The notes under the pieces are model-generated. The model was not told the origin of the DNA. It saw only the letters and a list, made by a program, of their open reading frames with translations, and ran no database searches. Below are positions 20,281 through 32,373 of a stretch of 64,000 nucleotides of DNA, piece by piece (the first letter of the stretch is position 1; every line of letters begins with the position of its first letter). The translations under genes and the position numbers were made by a program. Source of the stretch: Cordylochernes scorpioides (lineage: Eukaryota; Arthropoda; Arachnida; Pseudoscorpiones; Chernetidae); contig CP092884.1 in NCBI GenBank assembly GCA_030710605.1, forward strand, positions 21,371,483 to 21,435,482, read 5' to 3'.

Positions 20281-23200
20281 ATGTGATATCTTGGGACCTC
20301 TGGGACCAGTGTTACCTGATGCTAGACGAACCTCGATGTCAACTCTACCGTGCAGTCGTGGTGGAAGGCGACACAGCTGGGCCAAAGGTGAAATAAACAA
20401 ACAGAGATTCCACTAAAAGCGTCTGACGTCAAGAAGGAATGGGATGAGGAGAGAGGGAGATCTTTAGAGCAAGTGTTACCTTGTTGAGAGCCAAGCGTAT
20501 ACTAACTATTCTTGCTTCTCGATTTAACACCAAGACCTGTCTTCTTTCCCATTGGTCGAAAGGTGTCACATGGCCTTTTTCTATTGGTTGACCTATTTAG
20601 GTGATGTCTTCTGATTGGTCTTTGCTACTGCCTTTGACGGAAGATACGTCCGGTCTTGTTCCGGAAATACGGGGCGTTACTCGACTTTTATGGTTTCCGC
20701 GGTCACAAGATACGTCCGGTCTTGCCCAGGAAATATTGTCTTGTAAATTATTTATAGTTGGGCTAGTTTTAAGCCTCTTTTGCTAGGCCTTGCTTCGACT
20801 TCTGTCCTAAGCCTGATTAGTTTTAACCTTAATTTTCTCCTGTTAGTCTCCATTCCTTCTATCTGTGCAGTTGCTATACTTTATTAGATTCTTACGCGGT
20901 ACAGATTGATGTTAGTTGAGGCTTTCTATGTGCAGTACATAAGAAGTTATATACAGTCATGGGGTGGAACATGTGGTAGTAGATATCTAGACTATTAACA
21001 ACAATTCCATGGTCTTAAATCATCACAGATGGCCCCGGATGTGAGAGGGTTCATATGGAGGGATTTAAGAGAGCGGAATAGGAAGACTGTTATTAAGGAA
21101 GTAATTTTTAAAAAATTAATTGAAATGAGTTGGTATATAACATGGGGTTGATTTCTGTATATCCATAAGAGGTAATAAAGCATAAACAACTAATATTAAA
21201 CATACAAGTAAAACAAAAATAGGAATAAAAGAATTAATAGAGAGCATATAATGAAGATAGGTAAAAATAAAAATGAGTTGATGGGAAAATCATGATCTCT
21301 TCGTGATGGGCGTTAGAAAGGGTTGAGGGGTTAGTTATTACTTGGTTGAGGCAATGTCACTTTGACTCAAGTCCCAAACCATTTAATGTGCACGGCGCGG
21401 AAAACCTAGGCCATGTTTCACATGTAAATTTAAGGACCGAATAAAGTTACAGTACCACAATCGAATAGTAAGATAAGGGTGATTGTTATGGGTTTTAATA
21501 ATTAGTCGTTAAGACGTACGCATGCAGGATAAATGAGGGCGAAGATCAGTGACCAGAAATCAAAGTTTTAATTAGAGTCGTCAGGGGCTTAGCGAGAAAA
21601 AGAGTAAAATAAAAAAAAAAATGTGCCAGCGTGTGGCATGAGAGTGCCCTGGAATAAAAAAAAAAATACAATTTGCACGTATCCAAGCCAGAAGTAGGGA
21701 TAGGTAAATCCGGGGGACGGTGTGTCAAGATTGTTAATTACGAAATCAAAGTAGGTCAAGTCTAGCCTGTGAAGGAGTTAAAAGTTCCTGCGGAAAAGGG
21801 TTAGTATTTATTAAGAAGTAACCTTTAAAGTGGTTGTTTAAGAGGTTATTGAAGATTGCCCTGTTTTTAGATCATGATTTTTAGTTTGATTATAAAAGAA
21901 TATATCATTGAGATATGAAATTGCGAAATTAAGGCTTTGCATATAGCGTTAAAGGATTTGAAAAATCGAAAATAGAATTGCGAAGTTAAATGCAAAGTAA
22001 TCTTTAAAAAAAAGTAAAAATAGTGATGACATAATACAAAGATTAACACACTACAGCAGTATATAAGGGGTAATAGAAAGTGAAAACATTAAATGAAAAT
22101 TAATAATGAGCAATAATATACTCGATAGCATTGACATGGTAGCGGAAGATGAAACAATGTAAATAACATCTAATTTAGAAAGTGAGAGAAAATATAAAAT
22201 GACAAAATGCAAATTAGTGATATAAACATGAAATATAAACTTGAGATTATTAGATATGAAAGATAAAATATAAAGTTGATTATAGAATAGAGTCATAAAG
22301 CAAAAGTAAATAAGTTTTGGTAAAGAAAAATAAAATAAAACGACAATAATCTAAACTGATTGGTTGACGTAAAAAAAAAACAATTATAAGAGCTATATAA
22401 TGATTATATACAAGATTATTAAAATGAAAAATTTTAAAAAATGTTCATCGAGAAAGAAGAGTAAGTAAGATTATACATAGAAATTATATATCGTGAAAGA
22501 ATGGAAAGTTGTAGGCCAAATGTAATGTTCCTGTTTTTTAGGATGGGTGGAGAGAGCTTTAAATTGTCCTCGATTGATATCTTTGTTCTTGTTGGCCTAA
22601 GTTGTTCTAACTTATCGAATTTGTTTTAAGTTTGATGCGACTCGTGGATCATATTGTTTCTAACTGTGAAACTTACTGAGTCCTAATGTTGTCGATTTTT
22701 TGTTTAAACTTATGTGGGTGTGTGTGATTTTTGTAAGTAAAATGTTGTCCTTGGATCTAAGTGTCGATGTTAAGTTGACAAGTTAATCGAGGGCGAGAGA
22801 ATGTTAGTGAACAGATTTGTTAGTAAATGTAAAATAACGTGTTAAGCAAGTTTTAGTAGCTAAACGGGATATCGGCGTAGATTAAAAATAAAAGGCACGC
22901 ACTAATATTTAATTTAATAGGTAGCGAAAATCCATTAGAGTGACATCGGGGTGGCGACGGGCGTAACAAGATGTCGGCTGTTTGTTTGCTCATCTCCCTT
23001 CGAATTTATTATTAGCGATTTCCGGCGGTGGCGGGCATATTTATTTGGGTCAGAGGCCCTTTGTGGGGGCAGCTTGCTTGGTGGTTGTCTCCCACTTTTG
23101 TAAACGCGGTTTTCTGATGACCATGAATTAGTGACATTGGGTATGTTAATTCGGAATACGCTCGGAGAATTTATTTCTATAATTGTAAACGCAAAAGCGT

Positions 23201-24600
23201 TTTGATTTGTCACCTTTGGTGACAAGCGTTATGGGATTGACATAGGGAGATACGGAGGTTGAATTATTCCGTGTGTTCAAGCATTTGTTAGATTTGTGTT
23301 TGTATTTCGAAAATTCGGTTATTGTATCTATTGATATTAAATCGAATGTTTTTTGGCGGACTTAGTAAAAATGTTATTCAATGATATCAGGTTAGAATTG
23401 AGTGAAATTGCGACTATCGACGTGGACAAGGTGTGTTTAAATGTGTCACAGGCGTGATGAAGGCGTCTTTGGCCTGAAAAGTTAAAGAGTTTTGTGGTGT
23501 GGCTTTGTGACACGAAGCGAAAAAATTGTAAATGAAAAGGTGTCACGTGAAGTCTTTGTTTTGTACAAAATCTAACCTGTTACACTAAGAATAACAAATT
23601 TACTAAAGTCATGGGTGCTGGTTGTACGAACATATCTAGAATTTTTATATTATTAGTGGATATGGCACGTTTAATGTGAAAAAAATATTTTTTTGTGTGT
23701 GTGTTTAGTAGGGCGACGTAATAAAGCTTGTGTGGCTCGAAATTGGATTTGGGTCTGAAGTCGCGCATTAAAAATTTGTTGCCAATTAGAAAAAGTGATG
23801 TGAGAGGGTGTTGTTTATTTTGTTGAGAGCGGTTTGTCGATATTTAAATATGCATGTAAAAGGAAGGTACGAGGGAGTGTAGCTATGTTGGACTTTAACG
23901 ATTGGAATAGTTTTGGAAGGCTGTGATTTAAGTTACTTCTGTCCAAAGATATGAAAGGAAAGGACATAGGGGCGTTGAAAATGGGATTAGGAACATTACA
24001 ATAAGATTAAATAAGAGTGTTGGAGTTCACCACGTGTGAGCAACCCGTTACAGGAGGGGAAAATTTAGTAAATGGGACAGTTGTATTAACCTGTCCATGG
24101 GACACGTGTTGCTTGCACGAGGTGAATTGGTAAAAGGTAGTAGGTAGAGGTGCATTATCTTGATACAGGAGTAGCTGAGAACAGTTTATAATTAGTAGAA
24201 ATCTTTTTATGGAATTAAGGAATAAAATGCCAAAAGGCAAGGGTGTATCGATGATATGGAATTTTAGATTCCGCGTTATGTTACTTATTTTTAAGATCAA
24301 AAAGATATAATCTATGGTGAAATAATTGTTAGCTATGGCATTAATAGTTAAGTTAAATGGATGGACAGGTATTTTTCTTTTACAAACTGATTTCTATTAT
24401 TTTAAAAGTATTCTGCCTAATTATAGCGATAGATGCTTCTGTATCAAGTAGTAGAGGTAGGTTTACATTATTGGGCAGTTCAGGTCGAACGAGCAATTGT
24501 TCAACAAAAATTATATATGGAGGAACCTACTGTTGTGCGGTCTTGTGTGTCGGAACAGTTCTGGTCTTGTGCCATGGTTGGAGTCACATTCGGCTAGTTT
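20281..24600 (-). pseudogene. Probable degraded Gypsy-like retrotransposon
   Basis: The evidence is fragmentary. On the minus strand near 24440-24540 one frame reads LPLLLDTEASIAIIR, like a retropepsin active site (DTGAS) with Gly changed to Glu. Downstream at 24220-24300, NLKFHIIDTPLPFGI resembles the second half of that fold. At 23440-23530, RFVSQSHTTKLFNF and ACDTFKHTLSTS resemble the region after the Gypsy RT. No RT core, integrase or LTR pair could be recognised. The plus strand of 21000-24300 is purine-skewed and has many stops. It could equally be several unrelated fragments. Confidence 0.3.
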
Positions 24601-25537
24601 AGATATATAGATGAAAATATACTCATATTAAAAATAAAGATATATACAATCAGCAATCTGACCAATGAGGGAGTAAGAATATGTTCTACTCATATTTATT
24701 GTGCAGATTTTTTCAGCAAATTATACTTTTTAAAAAATCTTCTTCCATTTGATTTTTTAGTCAGTCAAAAAAAAAAAAATGGAACACTATTTCGCTCCCA
24801 TTTAATTTAATAAACGCTTCATGTGTGATTTTTAGAATTGCATTATTTTTTAAAATTTATGTTAGCAAGACATGGAATGTTGTTAAGTTAATGTACTATT
24901 TAAAAAATTACACCAACCCGTGAAGCATTAGCTCCAGTCTTTTACAGCTGGGGGCAGCACTGCTAGAGCTAATAAATGATTTCGATTGGTGCATACTTTT
25001 ACATGATGTTTGTTTTTAGATTGAATTTATTCAAATCAAGATAGCTTTTTTTTCATGCTTTTGAAAGTTAAGATTGTATTTTTAACGTTTCATAATACTT
25101 TTCAAATTAAGGTCTTTGGAAATAATATTGATTTTTTCCCATCCTGCAGGTCAACATTACACTGCAACATGCTATCATAACTCTGGCTTTGCTATTTATG
25201 TATTATGAAAGTACTGTTTGCTACCTTAAGCTCAGGAGAGATTATAATGTATCTACAGATCCATCATGTGGAAATCACACCATAGTAAAAAAGAACGCAT
25301 GTAGCTGGTAGCAAAATTTGTGCCCTGTGTGAAGCTAGCGTTCAAAATTAAATTTTTTAAAAAGATATTTCAATTGTTGGCCTTATTTTCACATGTTACT
25401 GACCCATAACGCTGCTACATATAGGGTTAATTAATAACTCATTTGACATTTTACTTTTATTTAAGGTCTTGGAAAAATATATTTTTAGGTAAAAAAATTG
25501 AGATATATTTTGAAATATAAATAAGAATCACAAGGAA
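24601..25537. repeat. Degraded repeat sequence
   Basis: 24830-25150 is a diverged copy of 19340-19860. Otherwise I see nothing. Confidence 0.35.
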
Positions 25538-25704
25538 GCAAGACCAAATCCAAATAAATAAATTATATGTGGTTTCAGTAACAGCATTGTTACCATCTTC
25601 ACAGACAAAAGTACTGAATACATTCAGTAATTTTGTCTTAATAAGGTAACAATGCTGTTACTGAAACATCACACATAATTCGTTTATTTTTATTTGGTCT
25701 TGCA
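25538..25704. repeat. Foldback MITE
   Basis: Arms of about 60 bp (25538-25597 and 25644-25704), with outer sequence GCAAGACCAAAT and inner sequence CAGTAACAGCATTGTTACC. No ORF. Confidence 0.7.
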
Positions 25705-25856
25705 TTTTTGGTATTTTAAAAATTGTCCTTGCCTATTAGAAAATGATGCAAATTTCCTTTTTTTTTATTCACCATTTTAAAAAGTACATTCTTTTGTTAA
25801 AATATCTAATTTCCCACACTTTTCTAAAACTGCCAACAATAACCTAATAAAAAATT

Positions 25857-26087
25857 TGTTGTGGGTCGGTGATGCAAAAAGAACAGCCAAAAGAAATGAT
25901 TTATGAATATAGGATTATTATTTAATATAAGGATATATGAGGATATATATGATGACACAGCAGTAAAAACAAAGGCAGGCTTAAGACTATATACAAGATG
26001 ACGCACGGCAGAAGGGGAGGGGCGTTCCCATTGGTTAGTCATCTCCATGTAGCGCCGCCAAGCGGCCGGTCCACGCTTCTCTCATCA
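25857..26087 (-). repeat. Copia C1 3' LTR
   Basis: 231 bp, TGTTGTGGG...CTCATCA. It is uninterrupted and shows what the 5' LTR looked like before the mariner insertion. Confidence 0.95.
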
Positions 26088-26099
26088 TTCCCCCACTGA

Positions 26100-29000
26100 A
26101 GCGCTGGACTGGAGAACAGTTCATTAAGTCACAGGCGTTCTTGTGAGCCACTTTGCTCAGGGTCTTGGTGAAGACGTCGGCCAGGTTCTCCTTTGTAGAG
26201 ATGTGGACAATCTTGATCTCTCCGCTAATTATTCTTTCTCTGACGTGATGGTATCTTATGTCAATGTGTTTGGATCAGTTGTTCTCCACATTATTTTTGG
26301 AAAAGTCTATAGCGGATCTATTATCGCAATGAATTATCAAGGGAAATGCAAAATTCGTTAAGAACTTTAATTCTTTCAAGATGGTAGCGATCCAAACTGC
26401 TTCCTTAGTGGTCTGGGATAACGCTAAATATTCTGCCTCCATTGTGGAAAGTGAGACACACTTCTGTTTGCAAGTCTTCCATATGACTAAGGAATGTCCT
26501 ATAGTGATAGCGGTCCCACTATTGGACCGTCTGTCATCGATGTCGCTAGCCCAATCTGCATCACTGTATGCACAAACATCATTGGAATCAGTCCGGCGAT
26601 AAACGAGAGATAGATTTATGCTCCCGTGTAAATATCTTAAGACGTGTTTGGCAGCTTGCCAATGTCGACGTCCAGGGTTGCTAGAGAATTGAGCTAATCT
26701 CGTAACGGAAAACATTAAGTCTGGCCTAGTACAATTCGCAAGATAAAGTCGCCATTCTAAGTCGCCATATAGATAAGCGTTATCTACGTCGAGATGTCTA
26801 TTGTACCATTTCATGTTCAAACTTAACGTTATCAAAACTCTGATTACAGCTAAGTTAATAACAGGTGCATAAGTTTCCTGAAAATCGATTCCTTGTTTCT
26901 GTGAGAAACCTCTAGCTACTAAACGTGCTTTGAAACGCTCTACATTTCCGCTCTCATTTGTCTTCACTTTATACACCCATCTGCTGCTAATCGGTTTCTT
27001 TCCCAGCGGTAATGTTGATAACTCCCAAGTGCCTCGTTCCTGAAGCACTCTAAGCTCATCTTCCATTGCTTTTCTCCAATACATGGCTTCGGGAGATTGG
27101 ACTGCCTCTTCAAAACTTTGCGGCTCGGTAACATCTAAAAAATTTAACTCTACTCTTGGTTTACCTTTTCTCCCATATGGATTTCGAACAATGTTTTTGG
27201 AGGTGGAGGGTTGTGGTAGAGTGTCCTCTACCCCCACTGAATCCAAATTACTCGGTAATTCATTCTCTAGTTCGTTATCATGATTAGTCTCAGGTTCTAG
27301 CCAAACGTGGTTGTACCTTTCCGGTTCTGTCTCTTCGACTATTTTGGTCCACTCTAGTCCAATTTTAGACTCATCGAATCTAACATGTTTTGTTTCAATC
27401 ACCTTTTGTGATTCTGGGCACCAGAGACGGTATCCACGTGTTTGAGTAGAGTATCCTACCAGAATACATCTACATGCCCGATGGTCTAATTTTCGCCTTC
27501 TTTCTCTTGGTATATGGCTATATGCCGAACATCCAAATGCTTTTAGGTGTCTTACACTAGGATTTCTTTCTAACCAAAGTCCATCAGGTACTTTGTCTTT
27601 TAGAGCACTATTATAACATTTGTTTTTAATGTAAGCAGCTGTATTTACCGCCTCTGCCCAAAATCTTTGGGGGAGATTAGCGCTATGTAAACAAGCGCGG
27701 GCCATATCTAAAAGTGTTCGATTTACACGTTCTGCCACACCGTTCATTTGCGGAGAATACACGTTTGTGCGTTCATGCTTTATCCCTAGTTTTTGTAATT
27801 TGTCTTGGAATTCTCTATTGCAAAACTCAAGTCCATTATCCGATCGTAACACTTTAATTTTATTACCAATTTGTCTCTCTACAGTGGCTCTATAGATATC
27901 GAAATGTTTTAATACCTCATCTTTGTTTTTCAGAAGATACACAGTAATCCTTCTTGCGAAATCATCAACAAAAGATAGAAAGTATCTATTGCCTCCGGTT
28001 GATTTTACCGGCATTGGACCGCAAATATCTGTGTGGATAAGCTCCAAGGTCTGTTTTGATCTAATATTGCCTAGGTTTTTATGTGACGCTTTAGTGGATT
28101 TAGCGATACAACAATCGTCGCATAGGCCTTTGTCTCTAGAGGAAATTTCTAAGCCTATTACCAGCTCCTCCCGCGCCATCTTTTCAATGGCGTTACTGTC
28201 AATATGGCATAACCTTTGATGCCACGTTCTCAAGGAATTGTTCTGAAAATGGTCCCTTTCACTATTAAATGCTGTTTTACTGGAGTTTAAGGTCTTACCT
28301 TTCACAATGTAGAGGCCATTTACATTTGTCGCTTCCGCTATAATCCTGTTTTCTGGGTTGAAAACGCGAGCTACCATATTACGGAAGGTCACACGGTTGC
28401 CGTTTTCTTCTATCTTGGAGATTGACAGCAGATTCCTTCGCACATTTGGGACGTATAACACATTGTTTAGCTTGATTTCGATGCTTTCATTATGGATAGA
28501 CGTCTGGATAAATATGTGTCCATATCCTTTGGCCTGAGTTGTCCCACTCGCAGTCATAATAGGATCAGAAGACACCTCCCGAAGGTCAACGAACCAGTCC
28601 TTGTTTCTGCATACATGGTTGGTTGCTCCACTATCCAGCAGCCACGAATCCTCGTCGCTCGTTAGGTTGAGTGCAGCCAGGAAGTTATCTGATTTGTTTA
28701 CCTTCCTCTGATAATGCTGATTATCGCGGTTTCTAGTTGTTTGCTTCATTCCTCGGCAGTTGGTGGCGATGTGGCCGATCTTCCCGCATCGGTAGCATTT
28801 TCTTCGACTGTCGGTGCTGTTGTTATTTTGAAGCTTGTTCACCTGTAGCACCTCCTTGGATGAATCCTCTTTTCTGGTTGTTCTCCTCTCGTGTTCCGTT
28901 AACAGGACCTGCTTCACCTTGGATGACGTGAATTCATCATCCGTCATGTTGCTAAAGTTCATTATAATCCCATCATAGGAGTCTGGTAGTCCAGCTAGCA

Positions 29001-29460
29001 TAGAGTATGCCAGATCTTCATCCTTTACTTCACATCCCGCTTCTCTGAGATGATCACTGCAGGTCTTGAATCTTGATAGGTAATTTATCATATTTTCTTC
29101 TTCGATAAACTTGATGTTCACGAATTGTTTCTTGAGTTGAAGAATTCGCGCCCTTGATTTCGGTTCAAATATTTGTTCCAGGGTCGTCTAGGCTTCACTT
29201 GCAGTCTTACAGTCGATAACGTGTATTTGTTGCTCTGTAGAAATCGATAGATCAATCGTTGCCAGTGCCTTTTCTTGTTTAATTTTTGTCTTTTCATATT
29301 TTCTTTGATCCTCATCAGCGTCGATCGCTTCTTCGTTAATTACACATTCCCATAATCCTCTTTCGATCAGGAGCATCTTCATGTTAAATTTCCATGATCG
29401 ATAATTGCTGCCGGTGAGCTTCTCGACGTTCAGGGCAAGCGCTTGGGAAGACGACGCCAT
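26100..29460 (-). pseudogene. Copia C1 gag-pol, two stops and a deleted RT core
   Basis: A single frame starts MASSSQALALNVEKLTGSNY at 29460. Gag ends with the zinc knuckle CYRCGKIGHIATNC. Protease: WLLDSGATNHVC. Integrase: zinc motif in HQRLCHI...CDDCCIAK, then HTDICGP, RSDNGLEF and ERVNRT. RT begins normally (KARLVARGFSQ, LDVDNAYLYGDLEW) but jumps directly to ANCTRPDLMFSV, so about 200 residues including the YVDD box are missing, in frame. RNase H: AYSDADWASD, LSTMEAEYLAL, IHCDNRSAI. A TAG (29190-29188) replaces one codon in gag, and a TGA near 26274 cuts the last 50 or so residues (SKHIDIRYH onwards). It cannot reverse-transcribe itself. It was probably copied in trans. Confidence 0.9.
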
Positions 29461-29505
29461 CTTGGTTTCACTTACTTTTCGTTCTTTTTAATGCAGCTAA
29501 CCACG

Positions 29506-29516
29506 CTCTGCTACCA
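29506..29516 (-). other. Copia C1 primer-binding site
   Basis: TGGTAGCAGAG on the minus strand immediately follows the 5' LTR. It is complementary to the 3' end of eukaryotic initiator-methionine tRNA (CTCTGCTACCA). Confidence 0.8.
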
Positions 29517-29607
29517 TGTTGTGGGTCGGTGATGCAAAAAGAACAGCCAAAAGAAATGATTTATGAATATAGGATTATTATTTAATATAAGGATATATGA
29601 GGATATA

Positions 29608-30910
29608 CAGGGTGTACCAGGTAAATTGGGAATTTCAACAATGGTATTTTAACTGAAATTTTTTGCAAGTAAAAATTAAAATATCCGAATGAAATTTGAC
29701 ACAGTAGTAGATAAAAGGATATAGTTTTTATTTATTCAATGAAGTTTCCATTATTAGCTACAACAGTCTCGAGGCGAGTGCGGAATGAAGCACAGGCCTT
29801 GGCGACGATGACCTTGTCCATTTGGGTCATCACCGTGTGAACTGCTTTCTTGACAGACTGGATGGTGGTATGAGGAGCTTTGTTGACATCTCTCTCAACA
29901 ACGCCCCATACATAGTAGTCGAGGGGATTGCAATCTGGAGAATTAGGGGGCCAAATATCAGGTCCCCAGTGACTAGGGACGTTAAGTGTTAGCCACGATT
30001 GTGTCTTTTTTGCCTTATGGGCTGGAGCTGAGTCCTGTTGGAAGACATACTTCCTTCCTGCGGCCACCATGTCCATCCAAGGCTTCACAACGGTCTCCAG
30101 AACATTGATGTAGGTGTCAGCGTTCATCCTAAGGCCCTTCTCAAAGAAATGGGGAGGCATGACATCACCTTCACTGCTGATAACGCCAAGGACCATTACG
30201 GAGGCAGGAAATTTCGTGTGCATCACGACAGGTATCTCTGAGGGGTCTTTACAGATCCAGCGATCATTCCTGGGATTTACCTTTTGGTCCACGTCAAAGT
30301 TCTTTTCGTCAGAGAAGAACCTTAGCATGCCAAAAGAGTCGTGTTTCAGGTTGTTGAGGAGGGCAGCAGCCTTTCCTTTTCTGTTATTCTTCATATTATC
30401 AGTCAGCAACTGACCTTTCCGAAGGGCATAAGACTTGAGACCAAGGTCCTCATGGATAGTTCTGACAATTGTCATAGAGCCAACGTCCATTTCCTTGGCT
30501 ATGGCCCTCATGCTCTTCCCAGGGTTTCCATCAATCTTCTCCTTGACATTTTTGACAAATTCTTCGCCTCTTACCCTGTCCGATCGACGCGAGTGCTTTT
30601 TCCTTGTAGCTATCCCCTCTTTGTTACTGTCGGCCTCATCAAACTGCTTCTTGACACGATAAATAGTGGTTTTGGGCAACTTAAGAAAATCCACTATCTC
30701 TTTGGGGCTCCTTCCGGCGCGCAGAGCAACGATGATGGCAGCTCGATTTCAAATTCTCGGTTACTCTTCATCACTACACGGCGCACACATGTACTGTTGC
30801 ATTTTACATGAATATGGCTACGTAATGAAAAAAACACCAAGTTTTTAATCTCAAGTAGTTTTTGTTTTATGGACTGTCAAAGTTAGTCCCAATTTACCCG
30901 GTACACCCTG
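29608..30910 (-). mobile_element. Tc1/mariner-superfamily element (DD37D, maT-like) in the Copia C1 5' LTR
   Basis: The terminal inverted repeats are CAGGGTGTACC...AATTGGGA and GTCCCAATTTACCCGG..., flanked by TA (29606-29607 and 30911-30912). Deleting the element and one TA restores the other LTR exactly. Confidence 0.95.
29732..30770 (-). pseudogene. DD37D mariner-like transposase, near-complete
   Basis: It is open from about 30750 to the stop at 29732, including 320 residues without interruption. A helix-turn-helix start (RAGRSPKEIVDFLKLPKTT) is followed by a second (KSMRAIAKEMDVGSMTIVR). Catalytic residues: Asp in FSDEKNFDV, Asp in FQQDSAPAHK, Asp in SPDCNPLDYYVWG. There are 37 residues between the second and third, the spacing of the maT group. 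The only upstream ATG in a fitting context (about 30769, MKSNREFEIE) is in another frame, so one base near 30740 appears lost or gained. The first residue of the uninterrupted part is GTG-encoded. Otherwise it looks young. Confidence 0.8.
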
Positions 30911-31096
30911 TATATGATGACACAGCAGTAAAAACAAAGGCAGGCTTAAGACTATATACAAGATGACGCACGGCAGAAGGGGAGGGGCGTTCCCATTGGT
31001 TAGTCATCTCCATGCAGCGCCGCCAAGCGGCCGGTCCACGCTTCTCTCATCAATTTTATCCAAGTCCGGGTATTTCAGTATTGCAGATATATTACA

Positions 31097-31532
31097 CTAG
31101 ACGAATGGCTCGGGCAACGCCCGGGTTTTACCCGAGTGCGTATATATTTTAAAAACGTTTTAATTCAAATACTATTCGTTACAATTATAAATTGGCGCCA
31201 TGGATATCACTCTTGTGAAACGTCCCGTTCCAAACTGTGTATTTTAAAAATGTTTTAATTAAAATACTATTCGTTACAATTATAAATTGGCGCCGTGGAT
31301 GTCTCTCTTGTGAAACGTCCCGCCCCAAACTGTGTATGTCTTGAAAATATAAAAATAAAAATGTGAACGGAAAAATATGTCCAGGGTAGCCTAGTGGTCA
31401 TGGCATCTGCCCGGTAAGCGGAAGGTCGTGGGTTCGATTCCCATCCCTTGACACTTTTTTTATTTTATCCATTCTGACCAAAATCTATCCGTGAACTTCA
31501 CACAGACAGAATAAGGCAATTATATAAGTAGA
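31097..31532 (-). mobile_element. Non-autonomous Helitron H5
   Basis: The 5' end is TCTACTTATATAATTGCCTT (minus strand, from 31532) and the 3' end is the hairpin CCCGGGCGTTGCC then CTAG at 31100-31097. It is the same family as H4. It carries a tRNA-like SINE head (31380-31451). Confidence 0.8.
31380..31451 (+). other. tRNA-like SINE head (4), inside Helitron H5
   Basis: Same 72-nt cloverleaf as at 9910, with a few changes (GTGGTCATGG; one acceptor mismatch at the 3' end). A T6 run follows directly. The long SINE tail is absent. Confidence 0.6.
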
Positions 31533-31815
31533 TATAAGTATAATAATAATAATGATAATAATTATTATTATCATTAGATAATGATAATGATCATAATGAT
31601 GATGCGCGCGTTGATGACCAAAATCTATCCGTGAACTTCACACAGACAGAATAAGGCAATTATATAAGTAGATAATAATAATAATTATTATTATTATTAT
31701 CATTAGATAATGATCATAATGATGATGCGCGCGTTGATGACCAAAATCTATCCGTGAACTTCAGACAGTGAACTTCACACAGACAGAATAAGGCAATTAT
31801 ATAAGTAGATTTATA
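31533..31815 (-). repeat. Tandem array of Helitron 5' ends separated by (TAA)n
   Basis: The segment CTATCCGTGAACTTCACACA...ATATAAGTAGAT from the end of H5 recurs at 31625-31672 and 31745-31810, each with ATAATAATTATTATT microsatellite and GATGATGCGCGCG. Confidence 0.7.
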
Positions 31816-31971
31816 AAAGTTGCTTAACTATTTAGAGATGTAAGTGCCGGATTAGGTACCCTTAAAAATGTTTAATCTGGCTGTTTCTTCTTGAACAGCC
31901 GAGAGTGAAGTAGAGAAAGTGAAATTTTCAGGTTGCGAGGACCATTTTCCTTAATTCACACTAATCATTAG

Positions 31972-32180
31972 ATTTTTTTTTTTCATTTTTTATATACCAA
32001 AGCCCAGCTTGGTTACTTTGCACTAACTGGAGGGGTTGGATTTTTCAAGAATCAGGGGCCATTGGGGAATTTTTTTTTTCAGAACAAAGTGCCCAAAGCT
32101 AGATTCGATGATCCCGGGTCGTGGTTTTTAAAAATCAACAGTTTAGACAACTCCTCCAAAACAGCACTCTATTCATTAGA
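31972..32180 (-). repeat. tRNA-related SINE, second family, diverged copy
   Basis: Similar to 62286-62610: poly-T, then AAGCCCAGCTTGGTTACTTT, GGGGCCATTGGGG, then a tRNA-like part around GATCCCGGGTCGTGG. Minus orientation, older than the other copy. Confidence 0.5.
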
Positions 32181-32345
32181 TGTTTTTGTGAAATTGATCT
32201 TATATTTCAGATTCTTTTTACCGGCATTTTCAAATTTGCTATTTGCAGTTTATCTCCATTGTGCTGAAGAAAAAATTCATTACTATAAGTTTTAAAACAG
32301 TTGGGGGCTCTATTCATTCATGAGTAAACCCCACTCGAACAATAC

Positions 32346-32373
32346 CCGGGCGAAGCCGGGTCCAGTCGGCTAG
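32346..32373 (+). other. Helitron 3' terminus (H6)
   Basis: Hairpin CCCGGGCGAAGCCGGG, spacer, CTAG at 32370-32373, then T. It cuts the copy B ORF. I could not place its 5' end. Confidence 0.55.

Larger units (their letters stand above)
25857..31052 (-). mobile_element. Copia LTR retrotransposon C1, young, carrying a mariner in its 5' LTR
   Basis: The 3' LTR is 25857-26087 and the 5' LTR is 29517-31052, which is 231 bp once the mariner (29608-30910) and its extra TA are removed. By eye the LTRs differ at one site. The primer-binding site is 29506-29516, and a purine tract (GTGGGGGAA on the minus strand) adjoins the 3' LTR. I find no clean 5-bp target duplication. Confidence 0.95.

Noticed and set aside
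24594-24597. Helitron 3' end (CTAG followed by T)
   Set aside because: There is no GC hairpin just upstream, so the match to CTAG alone is too weak.
30038-30811. Plus-strand ORFs opposite the DD37D transposase
   Set aside because: They are antisense shadows of a clear minus-strand transposase.
25852-31057. Five-base target duplication around Copia C1
   Set aside because: The flanks (AAATT and ATTTT) do not match.
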